Below, one piece after another: positions 9,105 to 17,679 of a stretch of 47,994 nt of DNA. The stretch covers positions 1 through 47,994 of the forward strand of contig JAFAYL010000031.1 in NCBI GenBank assembly GCA_019240405.1, in the 5' to 3' direction. Origin of the DNA: Acidobacteriaceae bacterium (GTDB taxonomy: Bacteria; Acidobacteriota; Terriglobia; Bryobacterales; Bryobacteraceae). The position numbers were made by a program, and so were the translations under genes. The stretch's first letter is position 1. Each line of letters opens with the position of its first letter. The notes beneath the pieces were generated by a model, which saw nothing but the letters and a program-made list of their open reading frames with translations, did not search any database and was not told the origin of the DNA.

Positions 9105-9551
9105 TTATCGCTCCTCCAGTATCAGACGCGACTCGTCGAGACTGGTGGGATTTACTCGAATCCAGAAGGGATTCCGCTTTAGTTCTTCTAGCAGCTTGAT
9201 AGCTTCCTCTTCAGTGTGAAAATACGCTTCGTAGAATCCCCCATAACAACTTCCTTGAATGGAATATGAGTAACTTACTTGCATAGAATAGACGCGGCGT
9301 CGCCCACGAATTTCGGCCTGTGTTCCGCTTTCGAGTTGCGCCTGCACACGCATCCACCTTCGTGCCGCGCACCCTCGCCTCCATTCGTCTAAAGACCGGA
9401 GGAGAGCCGCTCCTCCCGCGATGCTGATAACGGCAACAAAGCCCAACTCCGGTTTTTTATCGAAAGCCAGCATAGCGGCCAAACACAGACCGGAAACAAT
9501 CCCGAATGTGACAGTTCTGTTACCGTTAATTTCCTTGAAAATGAGCTTCAC
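9105..9551 (-). CDS. Small membrane protein, DUF3592-like
   Basis: A 148-residue protein with two probable membrane helices (about residues 14-32 and 36-52). A soluble domain follows, with RRWMRVQAQLESGTQAE, a Tyr-rich strand (VSYSYSI), and then TEEEAIKLLEELKRNPFWIRVNP. This resembles DUF3592-type proteins, where a W-x-x-x-x-A-x-V motif follows the helices and a 'YVNPxxPxxS' stretch ends the domain; here the end reads RVNPTSLDESRLI. The function is unknown. Its 3' end abuts the IS256 remnant, so flanking sequence may have been lost when that element inserted. Confidence 0.7.
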   Translation of the reverse strand: MKLIFKEINGNRTVTFGIVSGLCLAAMLAFDKKPELGFVAVISIAGGAALLRSLDEWRRGCAARRWMRVQAQLESGTQAEIRGRRRVYSMQVSYSYSIQGSCYGGFYEAYFHTEEEAIKLLEELKRNPFWIRVNPTSLDESRLILEER

Positions 9552-9765
9552 CTCGACACTCGCCTATAGCCCGCCTTGTTCAGATCGGACGATTGTGCCA
9601 ACACATTTCCCGGAGGCCTCAGGATTATGTAGCCAGCCAAGGAGGGCAAACACCCCATTCACAAAACTTCCAAAAATTCCTTCTCCCCGACTTCCAACCA
9701 CTTACAACCGATTCTGAAACTTGAAAGTTCGTTTTCGTCCATCTGCGTGCTACCGTGTAGCCGCC

Positions 9766-10449
9766 ATGGAATTCTCTTCCACCGCCAACTCATCAGCCTC
9801 CGCGGCCCGTGTCACCGCTAACCGCGCGAATTCCCAGCTCTCTACCGGTCCGAAAACGCCGGAGGGCAAAGCTAAATCCTCCTTGAACGCCGTTAAGAGC
9901 GCTCTGACTGGCCGCACCGTCCTGCTCCCGAGCGACGACGCCGCAGTCTACGAGCGCCACGTCGCCCGTTTCGCTTCCCAATTCAACCCCGTCGGCGAGC
10001 GCGAAACCGAGCTTGTCCAATCTCTAGCGGATACCCAATGGCGTCTCAACCGCATTCCATCATTGGAAATGGGCATTTATGCCGTAGCGCGCCTGAATTT
10101 CAAGAATATGTTTCAGGAAGAACAGCCAGAAGTCCGCGAAGCGCTCATTCAAGCCCATACCTTCATTACCCACCAGAGGCAGCTCAACAATCTCAGCATT
10201 CAAGAATCCCGCCTTCGCCGCAACTACCAAAAGGACCTAACCGAACTCCGCCAGCTCCAACAAGCGCGCCTCAAAACCTCTGTAGGGGCGACGCATGCGT
10301 CGCCCGCGTTGTCCGCTCAGCTTGCTTCGCCCGGGAAATCCGCACTCGCTCCCGAAAATGGCTTCGTTTTTTCATCAGCAACCGCGAACGCACCTGAACC
10401 TGCCCCTACCTCGCCCGACAAAGACGAAATTCGCACGCGCGCCGCCTGA
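9766..10449 (+). CDS. Protein of unknown function with STGPKTPEGKA motif
   Basis: A 227-residue protein with the N-terminal signature NRANSQLSTGPKTPEGKAKSSLNAVK seen in many uncharacterised proteins of Acidobacteriota and Planctomycetota. The ATG at 9766 is preferred to a TTG at 9721 because the family motif follows soon after. A helical, charged middle follows (residues about 65-170, with many Gln, Arg and Leu), and then a low-complexity Ala/Pro/Ser tail. The tail begins exactly where a 20-base perfect palindrome lies (10286-10305), read as GATHASP. No signal peptide, membrane helix or catalytic motif is visible. No function can be proposed. Confidence 0.7.
   Translation: MEFSSTANSSASAARVTANRANSQLSTGPKTPEGKAKSSLNAVKSALTGRTVLLPSDDAAVYERHVARFASQFNPVGERETELVQSLADTQWRLNRIPSLEMGIYAVARLNFKNMFQEEQPEVREALIQAHTFITHQRQLNNLSIQESRLRRNYQKDLTELRQLQQARLKTSVGATHASPALSAQLASPGKSALAPENGFVFSSATANAPEPAPTSPDKDEIRTRAA
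10286..10305. repeat. 20-bp perfect palindrome inside a coding sequence
   Basis: The sequence GGGCGACGCATGCGTCGCCC reads identically on both strands. The flanking GTAGG on the left is not mirrored on the right. It is in frame within the STGPKTPEGKA gene, so it adds a short GATHASP-type insertion. It resembles dispersed GC-rich palindromic repeats found in several bacterial genomes; other copies in this window were not seen. Confidence 0.75.
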
Positions 10450-10473
10450 AACCACAATGGCGACACTGATAGA

Positions 10474-11286
10474 GTGATCTTCGGTATACGCAACTGGAAA
10501 TTCAGCGCTCTTGCTGCGCTCGTCTACCTTCCGCTTTGCGCCCAGCAGCCGAATCAATCCATCCCCCAACCGCGCGAGCAAAAAAACGAAGATCCTGCCT
10601 CCGTCGAGCGCGGCCGCGCGGAATTCAAATCAAGCTGTGGATTCTGCCACGGCAACGATGCCACAGGCTCGCGTGCGCCTGATCTGCTTCGTTCTGTAAT
10701 AGTGAGCCATGATGATCACGGCAATCTGCTCGCCCCTGTCATCCGGAACGGCCGCCCCGACAAGGGAATGCCGAGCTTCACAACTTTAAAAGACGATCAG
10801 ATCGAAGGCATAGTAGCCTTTCTGCACCATCAGGCCAATGCAGCGCTGAAGAGCGCTACGGTTCCAGGCGATTATCCGTTATCTAAACTTCTCACCGGGA
10901 ATCCCTCGGCGGGCAAGGCGTTTTTTTACGGTCTAGGAGGCTGCTCAAACTGCCATTCAATCACCGGCGACTTGAAGGGAATCGCAAAAAGATATTCGCC
11001 GCTCGAGTTGCAGCAGCAAATCGTTTACCCCGCAGGCGAAAAACGTGCCATCTCTGAAACTGCCGTGATAACGCTGAAAAACGGCGAGCATTACGAAGGG
11101 AAGATAGTGCACAAGGATGACTTCATCATCGGCATTACTTGTCAGGACGGTTGGTATCGATCCTGGCCGCTGAACAATGTCGAAGTGAGCATACGAGATC
11201 CACTCGCGGCCCATCGCGAATTGATGGGTAAGTACACGGACGCGGACATACACAATCTGTTTGCATATCTGGAGACATTGAAGTAA
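10474..11286 (+). CDS. Di-heme cytochrome c, exported
   Basis: A 270-residue periplasmic electron carrier starting at GTG 10474. A hydrophobic N-terminus ending near LCAQQ is the export signal. The first heme site is CGFCH (Cys55, Cys58, His59), with Met99 in RPDKGMPSF as the likely axial ligand. A second CxxCH (CSNCH, Cys157-His161) follows. After that comes a domain reading AVITLKNGEHYEGKIVHKDDF and ending in a helix (DIHNLFAYLETL). The second half matches the 'heme-binding domain then beta-rich tail' arrangement of acidobacterial cytochromes encoded with quinoproteins. Only four bases separate its stop from the next gene's start, so the two are probably co-transcribed and act together. Confidence 0.88.
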   Translation: MIFGIRNWKFSALAALVYLPLCAQQPNQSIPQPREQKNEDPASVERGRAEFKSSCGFCHGNDATGSRAPDLLRSVIVSHDDHGNLLAPVIRNGRPDKGMPSFTTLKDDQIEGIVAFLHHQANAALKSATVPGDYPLSKLLTGNPSAGKAFFYGLGGCSNCHSITGDLKGIAKRYSPLELQQQIVYPAGEKRAISETAVITLKNGEHYEGKIVHKDDFIIGITCQDGWYRSWPLNNVEVSIRDPLAAHRELMGKYTDADIHNLFAYLETLK

Positions 11287-11290
11287 GCGT

Positions 11291-12853
11291 ATGAAATCCG
11301 CTTCGGTGGTCTTACTGTTCGCCGTCATCACACTTTCATATGCAGCGGTGGATGAGGGCCTGCACCCAGAGAATTTGACAAAGCCGCTTTCCGAAAGCTG
11401 GCCGACTTTCAACGGCGACTATTCCGGAAAGCGCTTCAGTACACTCTCGCAGATTAATCAGAGTAACGTTCGCAAATTGACGCTCGCATGGGTGATGCGG
11501 CCGCAATCCGTAGCGATCAAATCCATGCCGCTCGAAGTCAACGGAATTCTGTATCTCACGACTCCCGATAACGTCTGGGCGACCGACGCGCGAAGCGGCC
11601 GGATCATCTGGCATTATTACCGCGAATCTCAAGGAGATCACATCGGTCATCGAGGCGTCGGCATGTACAAGGACTGGCTCTATTTTGAGACGCCCGATTG
11701 CCATTTGATTGCCTTGAGCGCGAAAGATGGCAAGGTTCGCTGGAATATCGAGTTGGCCGATCCGAAGCTCGGATATTTCGCCACTATGGCTCCGCTGGTC
11801 ATCCGCGATCACGTGATCGTCGGCGTCTCCGGTGATGTAACGGACATCCCGGGATTCCTCGAATCTGTCGACCCTGAATCCGGCAAAGTGCAATGGCGGT
11901 GGAATACGGAACCCGCGCCGGGCGAGTCCGGTTCAGAGACGTGGCCTCAGGGTACAGACGCGATCGCGCATGGCGGCGGCATGACCTGGATGACCGGCAC
12001 CTACGATCCGCAACTGAATCAGCTTTACTGGGGTATCGGAAACCCGAATCCGGTATTGAATGGAGACATCCGCAAGGGCGATAACCTCTATACCTGCTCT
12101 ATCGTTTCACTCAATCCGGATACCGGCAAATTAAATTGGCATTTCCAGCCTTCACCGCACGATACGCATGATTGGGATGCGGTACAAACGCCCATCATCT
12201 TCGACGACAGTTACCATGGCGTGACGCGCAAGCTACTCGCGCAGGCCAGCCGTAACGGTTACTTCTTTCTCCTCGATCGCACGACGGGAGAACATATCCT
12301 CACGGCCCCATTCATTCCGACAAACTGGGCAAAAGGAATAGATTCGCGTGGCGAGCCCGTTCCGAATCCGGCTAAAGAAGCGAAACCTGACGGCGTACTC
12401 GTTTCTCCCGGCTCAGATGGCGCAACCAACTGGCTTGCGCCAAGCTTCGACCCGGTTACAAAATTGTTCTACGTCAGCGCCCGCAGGTTGTGGAGCATCT
12501 TCTATATGACGGCAGAGGGTAAGCCTGAAGGCTGGGCGGGACGCGACCGCAATTTGTGGGCAAGCTCGGTGCTTGAGGCTATCGACTATCAGACTGGGAA
12601 GATCCGCTGGACCCACGAGCTTGGCGATGGCGAAGGCACTGCCGGAATACTGACAACCGCAGGAAATCTTCTCTTTACTGCCGACAATTCAGATAACTTA
12701 CTCGCGCTCGATCCTGGCACCGGAAAGACTCTGTGGCACGTCAATCTCGGCTCGCGAATGCATACAGCCCCTTCCACCTATGAGCTGGACGGCCGCCAGT
12801 ATCTCCTTACTCCTGCCGGCAACGTGGTCTTCGCCTGGATTCTGCCTGACTGA
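11291..12853 (+). CDS. PQQ-dependent dehydrogenase-like quinoprotein (acidobacterial group)
   Basis: A 520-residue, exported eight-bladed propeller of the methanol/alcohol dehydrogenase type. A short signal peptide (MKSASVVLLFAVITLSYA) precedes W-P-T-F-N-G-D-Y-S-G-K-R-F-S-T-L, a typical first motif. Blades carry Trp docking repeats such as GRIIWHY, GKVRWNIE, GKVQWRW, GKLNWHF, GKIRWTHE and GKTLWHV. The PHDTHDWDAVQTPI stretch occupies the position of the catalytic Asp. The vicinal Cys-Cys that covers PQQ in methanol dehydrogenases is absent. This fits the acidobacterial class named 'acido-empty-quinoprotein', where PQQ binding is doubtful. The cytochrome just upstream is its probable electron acceptor. 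Substrate unknown. Confidence 0.87.
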   Translation: MKSASVVLLFAVITLSYAAVDEGLHPENLTKPLSESWPTFNGDYSGKRFSTLSQINQSNVRKLTLAWVMRPQSVAIKSMPLEVNGILYLTTPDNVWATDARSGRIIWHYYRESQGDHIGHRGVGMYKDWLYFETPDCHLIALSAKDGKVRWNIELADPKLGYFATMAPLVIRDHVIVGVSGDVTDIPGFLESVDPESGKVQWRWNTEPAPGESGSETWPQGTDAIAHGGGMTWMTGTYDPQLNQLYWGIGNPNPVLNGDIRKGDNLYTCSIVSLNPDTGKLNWHFQPSPHDTHDWDAVQTPIIFDDSYHGVTRKLLAQASRNGYFFLLDRTTGEHILTAPFIPTNWAKGIDSRGEPVPNPAKEAKPDGVLVSPGSDGATNWLAPSFDPVTKLFYVSARRLWSIFYMTAEGKPEGWAGRDRNLWASSVLEAIDYQTGKIRWTHELGDGEGTAGILTTAGNLLFTADNSDNLLALDPGTGKTLWHVNLGSRMHTAPSTYELDGRQYLLTPAGNVVFAWILPD

Positions 12854-13087
12854 TCCGATCTGCCCAAACTGCAACTCCGCCCGGCAGAGGATACCCTTTC
12901 CTAAGATTTCCTTGGGTCTGGAGAACAAGCTGTTAACGACCCCACCTTCTAATTAAAGTCCACTACTAAACGGCCGATACGACTCACGTACCAGCCGCCA
13001 AATCGCAAGGACTCGCGCGTCAGCAGGATTCTGTTGGCATCCCTCTGCGCGCGTTCACTGCGCAAAGGAAGGAAAGGAGCGTTTGCT

Positions 13088-14923
13088 TTGACACTCAATC
13101 GTTTTTCTATTGCACCAATCTGTCTCGTTTTGTTTTCACCGCTGGCGCAAATTCATGCGCAGACGGCGAACCCCTACAGAACTGAAATGGATACCGAGCT
13201 TGGATCCATCTTCACCCCTCCTGCCACGGGCTTCCATTATTCAGATTTCGGGGCCTATATTGGAGCGGATCAATATAGCACCATACTCGCTCCCAGGGCG
13301 ATTAAGGGGCACTACGGGCACTTCAACCATTTCGGCCCCTTCGATGAGAAGCTCGGGTTTCCATATACCGGATTGCGTAACTATGAAGCACAGGAAGTTG
13401 CGGCCGGACGCGACCCCATTTTCGTGACTGCCACTTACGAAGGCAAGAAGCGTCCCGTACTCTTCAACGCGTATCTAGGACTCGACTCACACGGCAAAGC
13501 AACTACACCGCCGAGCAGCTGGATGTATGCGGTGAATGTGGCGGACGAGAGATTTATTAAATTCTGGCTCAATGAATATGTCCGGCCCGCCGAGCTATTG
13601 CCAATGCAAAAGCTGAATAATGTCTGGGTCTATCTTGACGGCTGTGCTTTTTTCTATGCCGCCTATGGAGTGTTGGATGACAACAATACGTTCATACCAG
13701 GCGTACCGTGGGATCCGCCCTTCCAGCAGAACTCAACCGAGTACTTGAATTCCATCGCATACTTCTTCAACCAGGTCGCTCAACTCGCGCCCGACATAAA
13801 GATCAACACAGATTTCGGCAGCATGTCCGATCCCACCCAGTTCTCGTCCATTTATGCCAACGTCGGAAGCGCGCTCTCCGAAGACGATTACAGTTGGACT
13901 GTATCACCTTCGCAATATGTGAGAGATCACTATTACCTCGAGCCGATGCAATGGCTAAGCTGGCTGGCGGCCCATAACCGCCCAGTTATTGTCGGATCCC
14001 TGTACTTACCATCGAACTGGCAAAACGGCGCTTTATTATCCGCGTTCGTAAACTATGAACTCGTGAAGGGCGCCAACTTCTTTTTCGCGCCGCGCACAGG
14101 CACCACTTCGATTCCTCCTTCCGCATGGGAAGGTTGGAACGCCGCGCTCGGAAATCCCGTCGGCACTTTTCAAAGCACGTTGCGAACAGGTAAGGGAACA
14201 AGTGTCAGCAGCCGCCTGTTTTGGCGAGAGTTCACCGAAGGCTATGTGTATCTCAATATGACGGGCATTACTCAGACCGTGACGTTGCCGGCGGGCAAGT
14301 GGGTCGACCCGAGCAACAATCCAGTCACGAAGCTCACACTCCCGACTTCCACGGCCACTTTCGTCACTGCAGCAAGATCCAGCGCAGTCACCGCGCCTGC
14401 TCCCGCGATTGAGCCGCGTACTCCATACAGCATAACGGGTCCAGCAACAATCACAATCGCGAGCAAAATACCCGGCGCGACAATCCACTACACCCTGGAT
14501 GGCAAGACTCCAACATCTTCGTCGCCCGTCTATTCAGGACCTATTGAGTTGAATAGCAGTGCTGTGGTTCAGGCCCAGGCGGTTGCGTCGGGTTACAACC
14601 CCAGCGCGATCTCGAGTGCCTCGTACAAGGTCATTGCCACGCCGCCGACTGTGCAATTTGCAACATCTTCGGACACCGGTTACTCGGAGATCACTACGTG
14701 CTATCCGGTTCTAGCTCTTTCCGCCATACCAGACGGACCTGTTATCGTGACTTACTCGGCACGGCCTGCCGTCGGTGCCCCCATAATCGGCACTGCGACA
14801 TTCTTGGCAGGAGAGGTCTATACGTTCTTCCCCGTTCCGGTCTCCGGCTCGGTAAAGGTGACGATAACCTCGGCTGTCGGCGCTGTCGTAGGAGCCGCGA
14901 ACACATTTGAATTCTCGAATTAA
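13088..14923 (+). CDS. Secreted protein with chitobiase/beta-hexosaminidase C-terminal domain; putative glycosidase-like core
   Basis: A 611-residue protein. I place the start at TTG 13088, preceded by AAAGGAG at the right distance and opening a signal peptide (MTLNRFSIAPICLVLFSPLAQIHAQ); the frame stays open to 13034. Residues about 30-430 include VWVYLDGCAFFYAAYG, DIKINTDFGS, LSEDDYSW and VKGANFFFAP, which look like strands of a TIM-barrel carbohydrate enzyme, but I cannot assign a GH family or the acidic pair. Residues about 440-520 are a CHB_HEX_C_1-type domain (GATIHYTLDGKTP, SPVYSGP, VQAQAVASGYNPS). A final beta domain follows. A hairpin terminator lies just downstream. It sits at the left edge of the glucan island. 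Confidence 0.72.
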   Translation: MTLNRFSIAPICLVLFSPLAQIHAQTANPYRTEMDTELGSIFTPPATGFHYSDFGAYIGADQYSTILAPRAIKGHYGHFNHFGPFDEKLGFPYTGLRNYEAQEVAAGRDPIFVTATYEGKKRPVLFNAYLGLDSHGKATTPPSSWMYAVNVADERFIKFWLNEYVRPAELLPMQKLNNVWVYLDGCAFFYAAYGVLDDNNTFIPGVPWDPPFQQNSTEYLNSIAYFFNQVAQLAPDIKINTDFGSMSDPTQFSSIYANVGSALSEDDYSWTVSPSQYVRDHYYLEPMQWLSWLAAHNRPVIVGSLYLPSNWQNGALLSAFVNYELVKGANFFFAPRTGTTSIPPSAWEGWNAALGNPVGTFQSTLRTGKGTSVSSRLFWREFTEGYVYLNMTGITQTVTLPAGKWVDPSNNPVTKLTLPTSTATFVTAARSSAVTAPAPAIEPRTPYSITGPATITIASKIPGATIHYTLDGKTPTSSSPVYSGPIELNSSAVVQAQAVASGYNPSAISSASYKVIATPPTVQFATSSDTGYSEITTCYPVLALSAIPDGPVIVTYSARPAVGAPIIGTATFLAGEVYTFFPVPVSGSVKVTITSAVGAVVGAANTFEFSN

Positions 14924-14944
14924 TTAAAATTTCTGGGCTGATTC

Positions 14945-14983
14945 GGGCCGGGCAGGGCTTCCCTTCTCCGGCCCTTTCTCTTT
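14945..14983 (+). terminator. Rho-independent terminator after the 13088 gene
   Basis: A 7-bp stem, GGGCCGG (14945-14951) pairing with CCGGCCC (14968-14974), carries an inner AGGG/CCCT stem with a CTT loop (14954-14964). It is followed by TTTCTCTTT. It lies about 20 bases after the stop, and the tail is pyrimidine-rich though not a pure T run. Confidence 0.65.
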
Positions 14984-15036
14984 CACTCTCCGCCATCTTT
15001 CAAGCAAATGGCGCCGCAAGCCTGGCGTCTGCAAGA

Positions 15037-16245
15037 ATGATTCGCATGATCAGAACGTCCGCCCTTTTCGGTGGCGTAGCCGCTCTCTTTTTTGCCAGTG
15101 GGATGGCATCCGGTCAGGCCGGCGAGAGTGTTCAGCAGCAGATACAAGCGCATGCGCGACAGGCTCAGGAAGACCTTCGAGATAAGCGGCCAGATGTCGC
15201 GGCTAAAGAATTCACCGCCATTGTTGCGCTCGATCCAAACAATATAGAGGCGCGCGGCAACCTTGGCGTGCTGCTGTTTTTTCAACATGATTTCACGAAC
15301 GCTGCGCCTCAGCTTCGCGCGGCGCTTCAGCTCCAGCCTTCGCTCTGGAAGATCGAGGCTCTCCTCGGAATGTGTGAGAGGCGCATTGGACAAGCAGCTG
15401 ATGCGCAGGCAGACCTGGAAAAGTCTTTTCCGCAATTGACCGATGAAAAGCTTCGCATCCAGGCAGGAATGGAGCTGATCGAGATCTACTACGGCTCGGG
15501 AACTCTCGACAAAGCCGCCGGCATCGTGAGCGCGTTACGGCAGCTCAGGCCAACCGACGTCGATATTCTCTATACCGCCAATCGCATTTACTCGGACTTA
15601 GCGGACGAAAGTATGTTGAGCTTGGCTATGCTCGCTCCGGATTCCGCGCGGATGCATCAGATGATGGCGCATGAAGCGGCAAGGCAAGGAAACACGCAGG
15701 GCGCGATCGCGCAATATCGCGAGGCCATGAAGCTCGATCCAAATATTCCCGGCCTGCACTTCGAACTTGCGGAGGCACTCGCCGGTTCTTCGCAGCCTTC
15801 TGACCGGGCCGAAGTCGAGCGCGAGTACAAAGCCGCATTGACAGCCAATCCTTTCGATGAACGCGCCGAATGCAGGCTCGGCGAGATCGCGGCGCGTGAG
15901 TCTGATGTGAAAGCTGCCGAAGCGCATTATTCACGGGCGCTGCAATTGCAGCCCAATGATGCCGGCGCGAACCTCGGTCTCGCGAAAACGTTGATCGCGG
16001 TGAACCAGTCCGATAAGGCCATTCCGCTGCTCGAGCGTGCGGCCCAAATCGAGCCGTTTAATGCTGCGATTCACTATCATCTATCAACCTTGTACCGCAA
16101 TGCAGGCCGGACTGACGACGCAAAGCGCGAGCTGGTGGAATTCCGGCGACTTAGAGGAATGAAAGCTCGCCTCACCCAGATTTACCAGGCCATGCGTCTC
16201 CAACCCTCCGAGCAAGAACGCCCCGACCAGGATGTGCCGAAATGA
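15037..16245 (+). CDS. Exported TPR-repeat protein
   Basis: A 402-residue protein with a signal peptide (MIRMIRTSALFGGVAALFFASGMASGQ) and then a chain of tetratricopeptide repeats. Examples are VAKEFTAIVALDPNNIEARGNLGVL, AIAQYREAMKLDPNIPGLHFELAEAL, AEAHYSRALQLQPNDAGANLGLAKTL and AIPLLERAAQIEPFNAAIHYHLSTL, extending to about residue 385. There is no catalytic domain, so it is likely a periplasmic scaffold or partner for other exported proteins. The next gene (GH30) starts 19 bases after its stop, which suggests one transcript with the glycoside hydrolase. An internal ATG at 15046 could also serve as the start. Confidence 0.82.
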   Translation: MIRMIRTSALFGGVAALFFASGMASGQAGESVQQQIQAHARQAQEDLRDKRPDVAAKEFTAIVALDPNNIEARGNLGVLLFFQHDFTNAAPQLRAALQLQPSLWKIEALLGMCERRIGQAADAQADLEKSFPQLTDEKLRIQAGMELIEIYYGSGTLDKAAGIVSALRQLRPTDVDILYTANRIYSDLADESMLSLAMLAPDSARMHQMMAHEAARQGNTQGAIAQYREAMKLDPNIPGLHFELAEALAGSSQPSDRAEVEREYKAALTANPFDERAECRLGEIAARESDVKAAEAHYSRALQLQPNDAGANLGLAKTLIAVNQSDKAIPLLERAAQIEPFNAAIHYHLSTLYRNAGRTDDAKRELVEFRRLRGMKARLTQIYQAMRLQPSEQERPDQDVPK

Positions 16246-16264
16246 GCGGTTATCATCGATCAGA

Positions 16265-17674
16265 ATGCCAAGTCGCCTGACTCGCCGCCAGATCCTCAAA
16301 GTTGCGCCCGCCGGCATAGCTGCTCTCGCCTCCACAAACGCAAGCGTTCAATCAGGCGGCGAAATTGCTATCCGCGTAACCGCCGGTCACAAGCGTTTCG
16401 CGGAGGAAAATGCGCTCCGCTGGCAGTCGGATCGCGGCGCATCGCCCAAATCGATAACTATCAATCCAGATAACGGCTATCAGGAAGTGCTTGGCTTCGG
16501 AGCGGCATTAACCGATTCGGCCTGCTACACGCTGCATCAGCTTCCACCGACCGCGCGCGAAGAATTGTTTCATGAGCTGTTCCATCCATCTGCGATGGGC
16601 TTCAGCGTGTGCCGCATCTGCATCGGCTCAAGCGATTATGCGGCGAAAGTTTACAGCTTTGACGAAGGCGAGCCCGATCCGGATTTGAAGCGTTTTTCCA
16701 TTGATCACGATCGCGAGTACATTATTCCAATCCTGAAGGAGGCGCGCCGCGTGAATCCGGATCTTTTCCTGCTCGCTTCGCCGTGGAGCCCACCCGGCTG
16801 GATGAAGGCCAACAACTCGATGTTCGGCGGATGCATTCGAAAGCGATACTTCCCCGCTTATGCCAGTTATTTTTTGAAGTTTCTTCGAGCCTACTCGGAG
16901 GCCGGCGTTCCGGTTAATGCAGTCACGATCCAAAACGAGGTGGACACAGATCAGGACGGGCACATGCCCGCGTCACTCTGGGGTCAAGAATATGAGGTGG
17001 AGTTTGCGGCGGCTCATCTTGGACCGTTGCTCCAAAAGGAGAATGGCGATACAAAGATCTGGATCATCGATCACAACTACAACCTGTGGGGGCGCGCCAT
17101 CTGCGAGCTCGATGATGCGGGTGTAAATCAATATGTGGACGGAGTGGCATGGCATGGCTATCTCGGCGAGCCTTCTGCGATGACGCGCGTGCACGAGGCC
17201 CATCCCGAAAAGCACGCCTATTGGACCGAAGGAGGTCCCGACCTTCAAAATCCGAAGTACGCGGTCGAGTGGACGCGCTGGAGCTCAACCTTCACCGGCA
17301 TTCTTCGCAATTGGGCGCGCTGCATCATCGGCTGGAATCTCGCGCTCGATGAAGCCGGCAAGCCCAATATCGGTCCGTTTAGCTGCGGCGGTATCGTCAC
17401 CATCAACTCTCAATCGAAACAGATTACTCAAAGCGGAATGTATGCGGCGTTTTCGCACTACTCGCGCGCGATTCGACGAGGCGCGCGTCGCGTGGATTCA
17501 GCTGGCGATATCAAGAGCGTGTCACATGTCGCTTTCGTGAATCCCGACCAGACGCAGATCGCAATTTTGACGAATGCGGGACAAGAGCAAGCCGTCGTGT
17601 TGCGGATCTCTGGAAAACAAACAGAGGTCCGTCTACCAGGCGATTCGGTTACTACTTTGACTTGGCGCTCCTAA
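16265..17674 (+). CDS. Glycoside hydrolase family 30 (glucosylceramidase / beta-1,6-glucanase type)
   Basis: A 469-residue exported retaining glycosidase. The ATG at 16265 gives a Tat-like leader (RLTRRQILKVAPAGIAALA). GH30 marks are QEVLGFGAALTDSACYTL, SVCRICIGSSDYA, LLASPWSPPGWMKAN, VNAVTIQNEVDTDQDGHMP with acid/base Glu225, and HAYWTEGG with nucleophile Glu322. The C-terminus forms the side beta domain typical of the family. Known activities include glucosylceramidase, endo-beta-1,6-glucanase and xylanase. Nearby GH3, GH5 and GH16 genes favour beta-1,6-linked glucan as substrate, which is an inference. It converges with the GMC gene five bases away. Confidence 0.9.
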   Translation: MPSRLTRRQILKVAPAGIAALASTNASVQSGGEIAIRVTAGHKRFAEENALRWQSDRGASPKSITINPDNGYQEVLGFGAALTDSACYTLHQLPPTAREELFHELFHPSAMGFSVCRICIGSSDYAAKVYSFDEGEPDPDLKRFSIDHDREYIIPILKEARRVNPDLFLLASPWSPPGWMKANNSMFGGCIRKRYFPAYASYFLKFLRAYSEAGVPVNAVTIQNEVDTDQDGHMPASLWGQEYEVEFAAAHLGPLLQKENGDTKIWIIDHNYNLWGRAICELDDAGVNQYVDGVAWHGYLGEPSAMTRVHEAHPEKHAYWTEGGPDLQNPKYAVEWTRWSSTFTGILRNWARCIIGWNLALDEAGKPNIGPFSCGGIVTINSQSKQITQSGMYAAFSHYSRAIRRGARRVDSAGDIKSVSHVAFVNPDQTQIAILTNAGQEQAVVLRISGKQTEVRLPGDSVTTLTWRS

Positions 17675-17679
17675 TTGCG

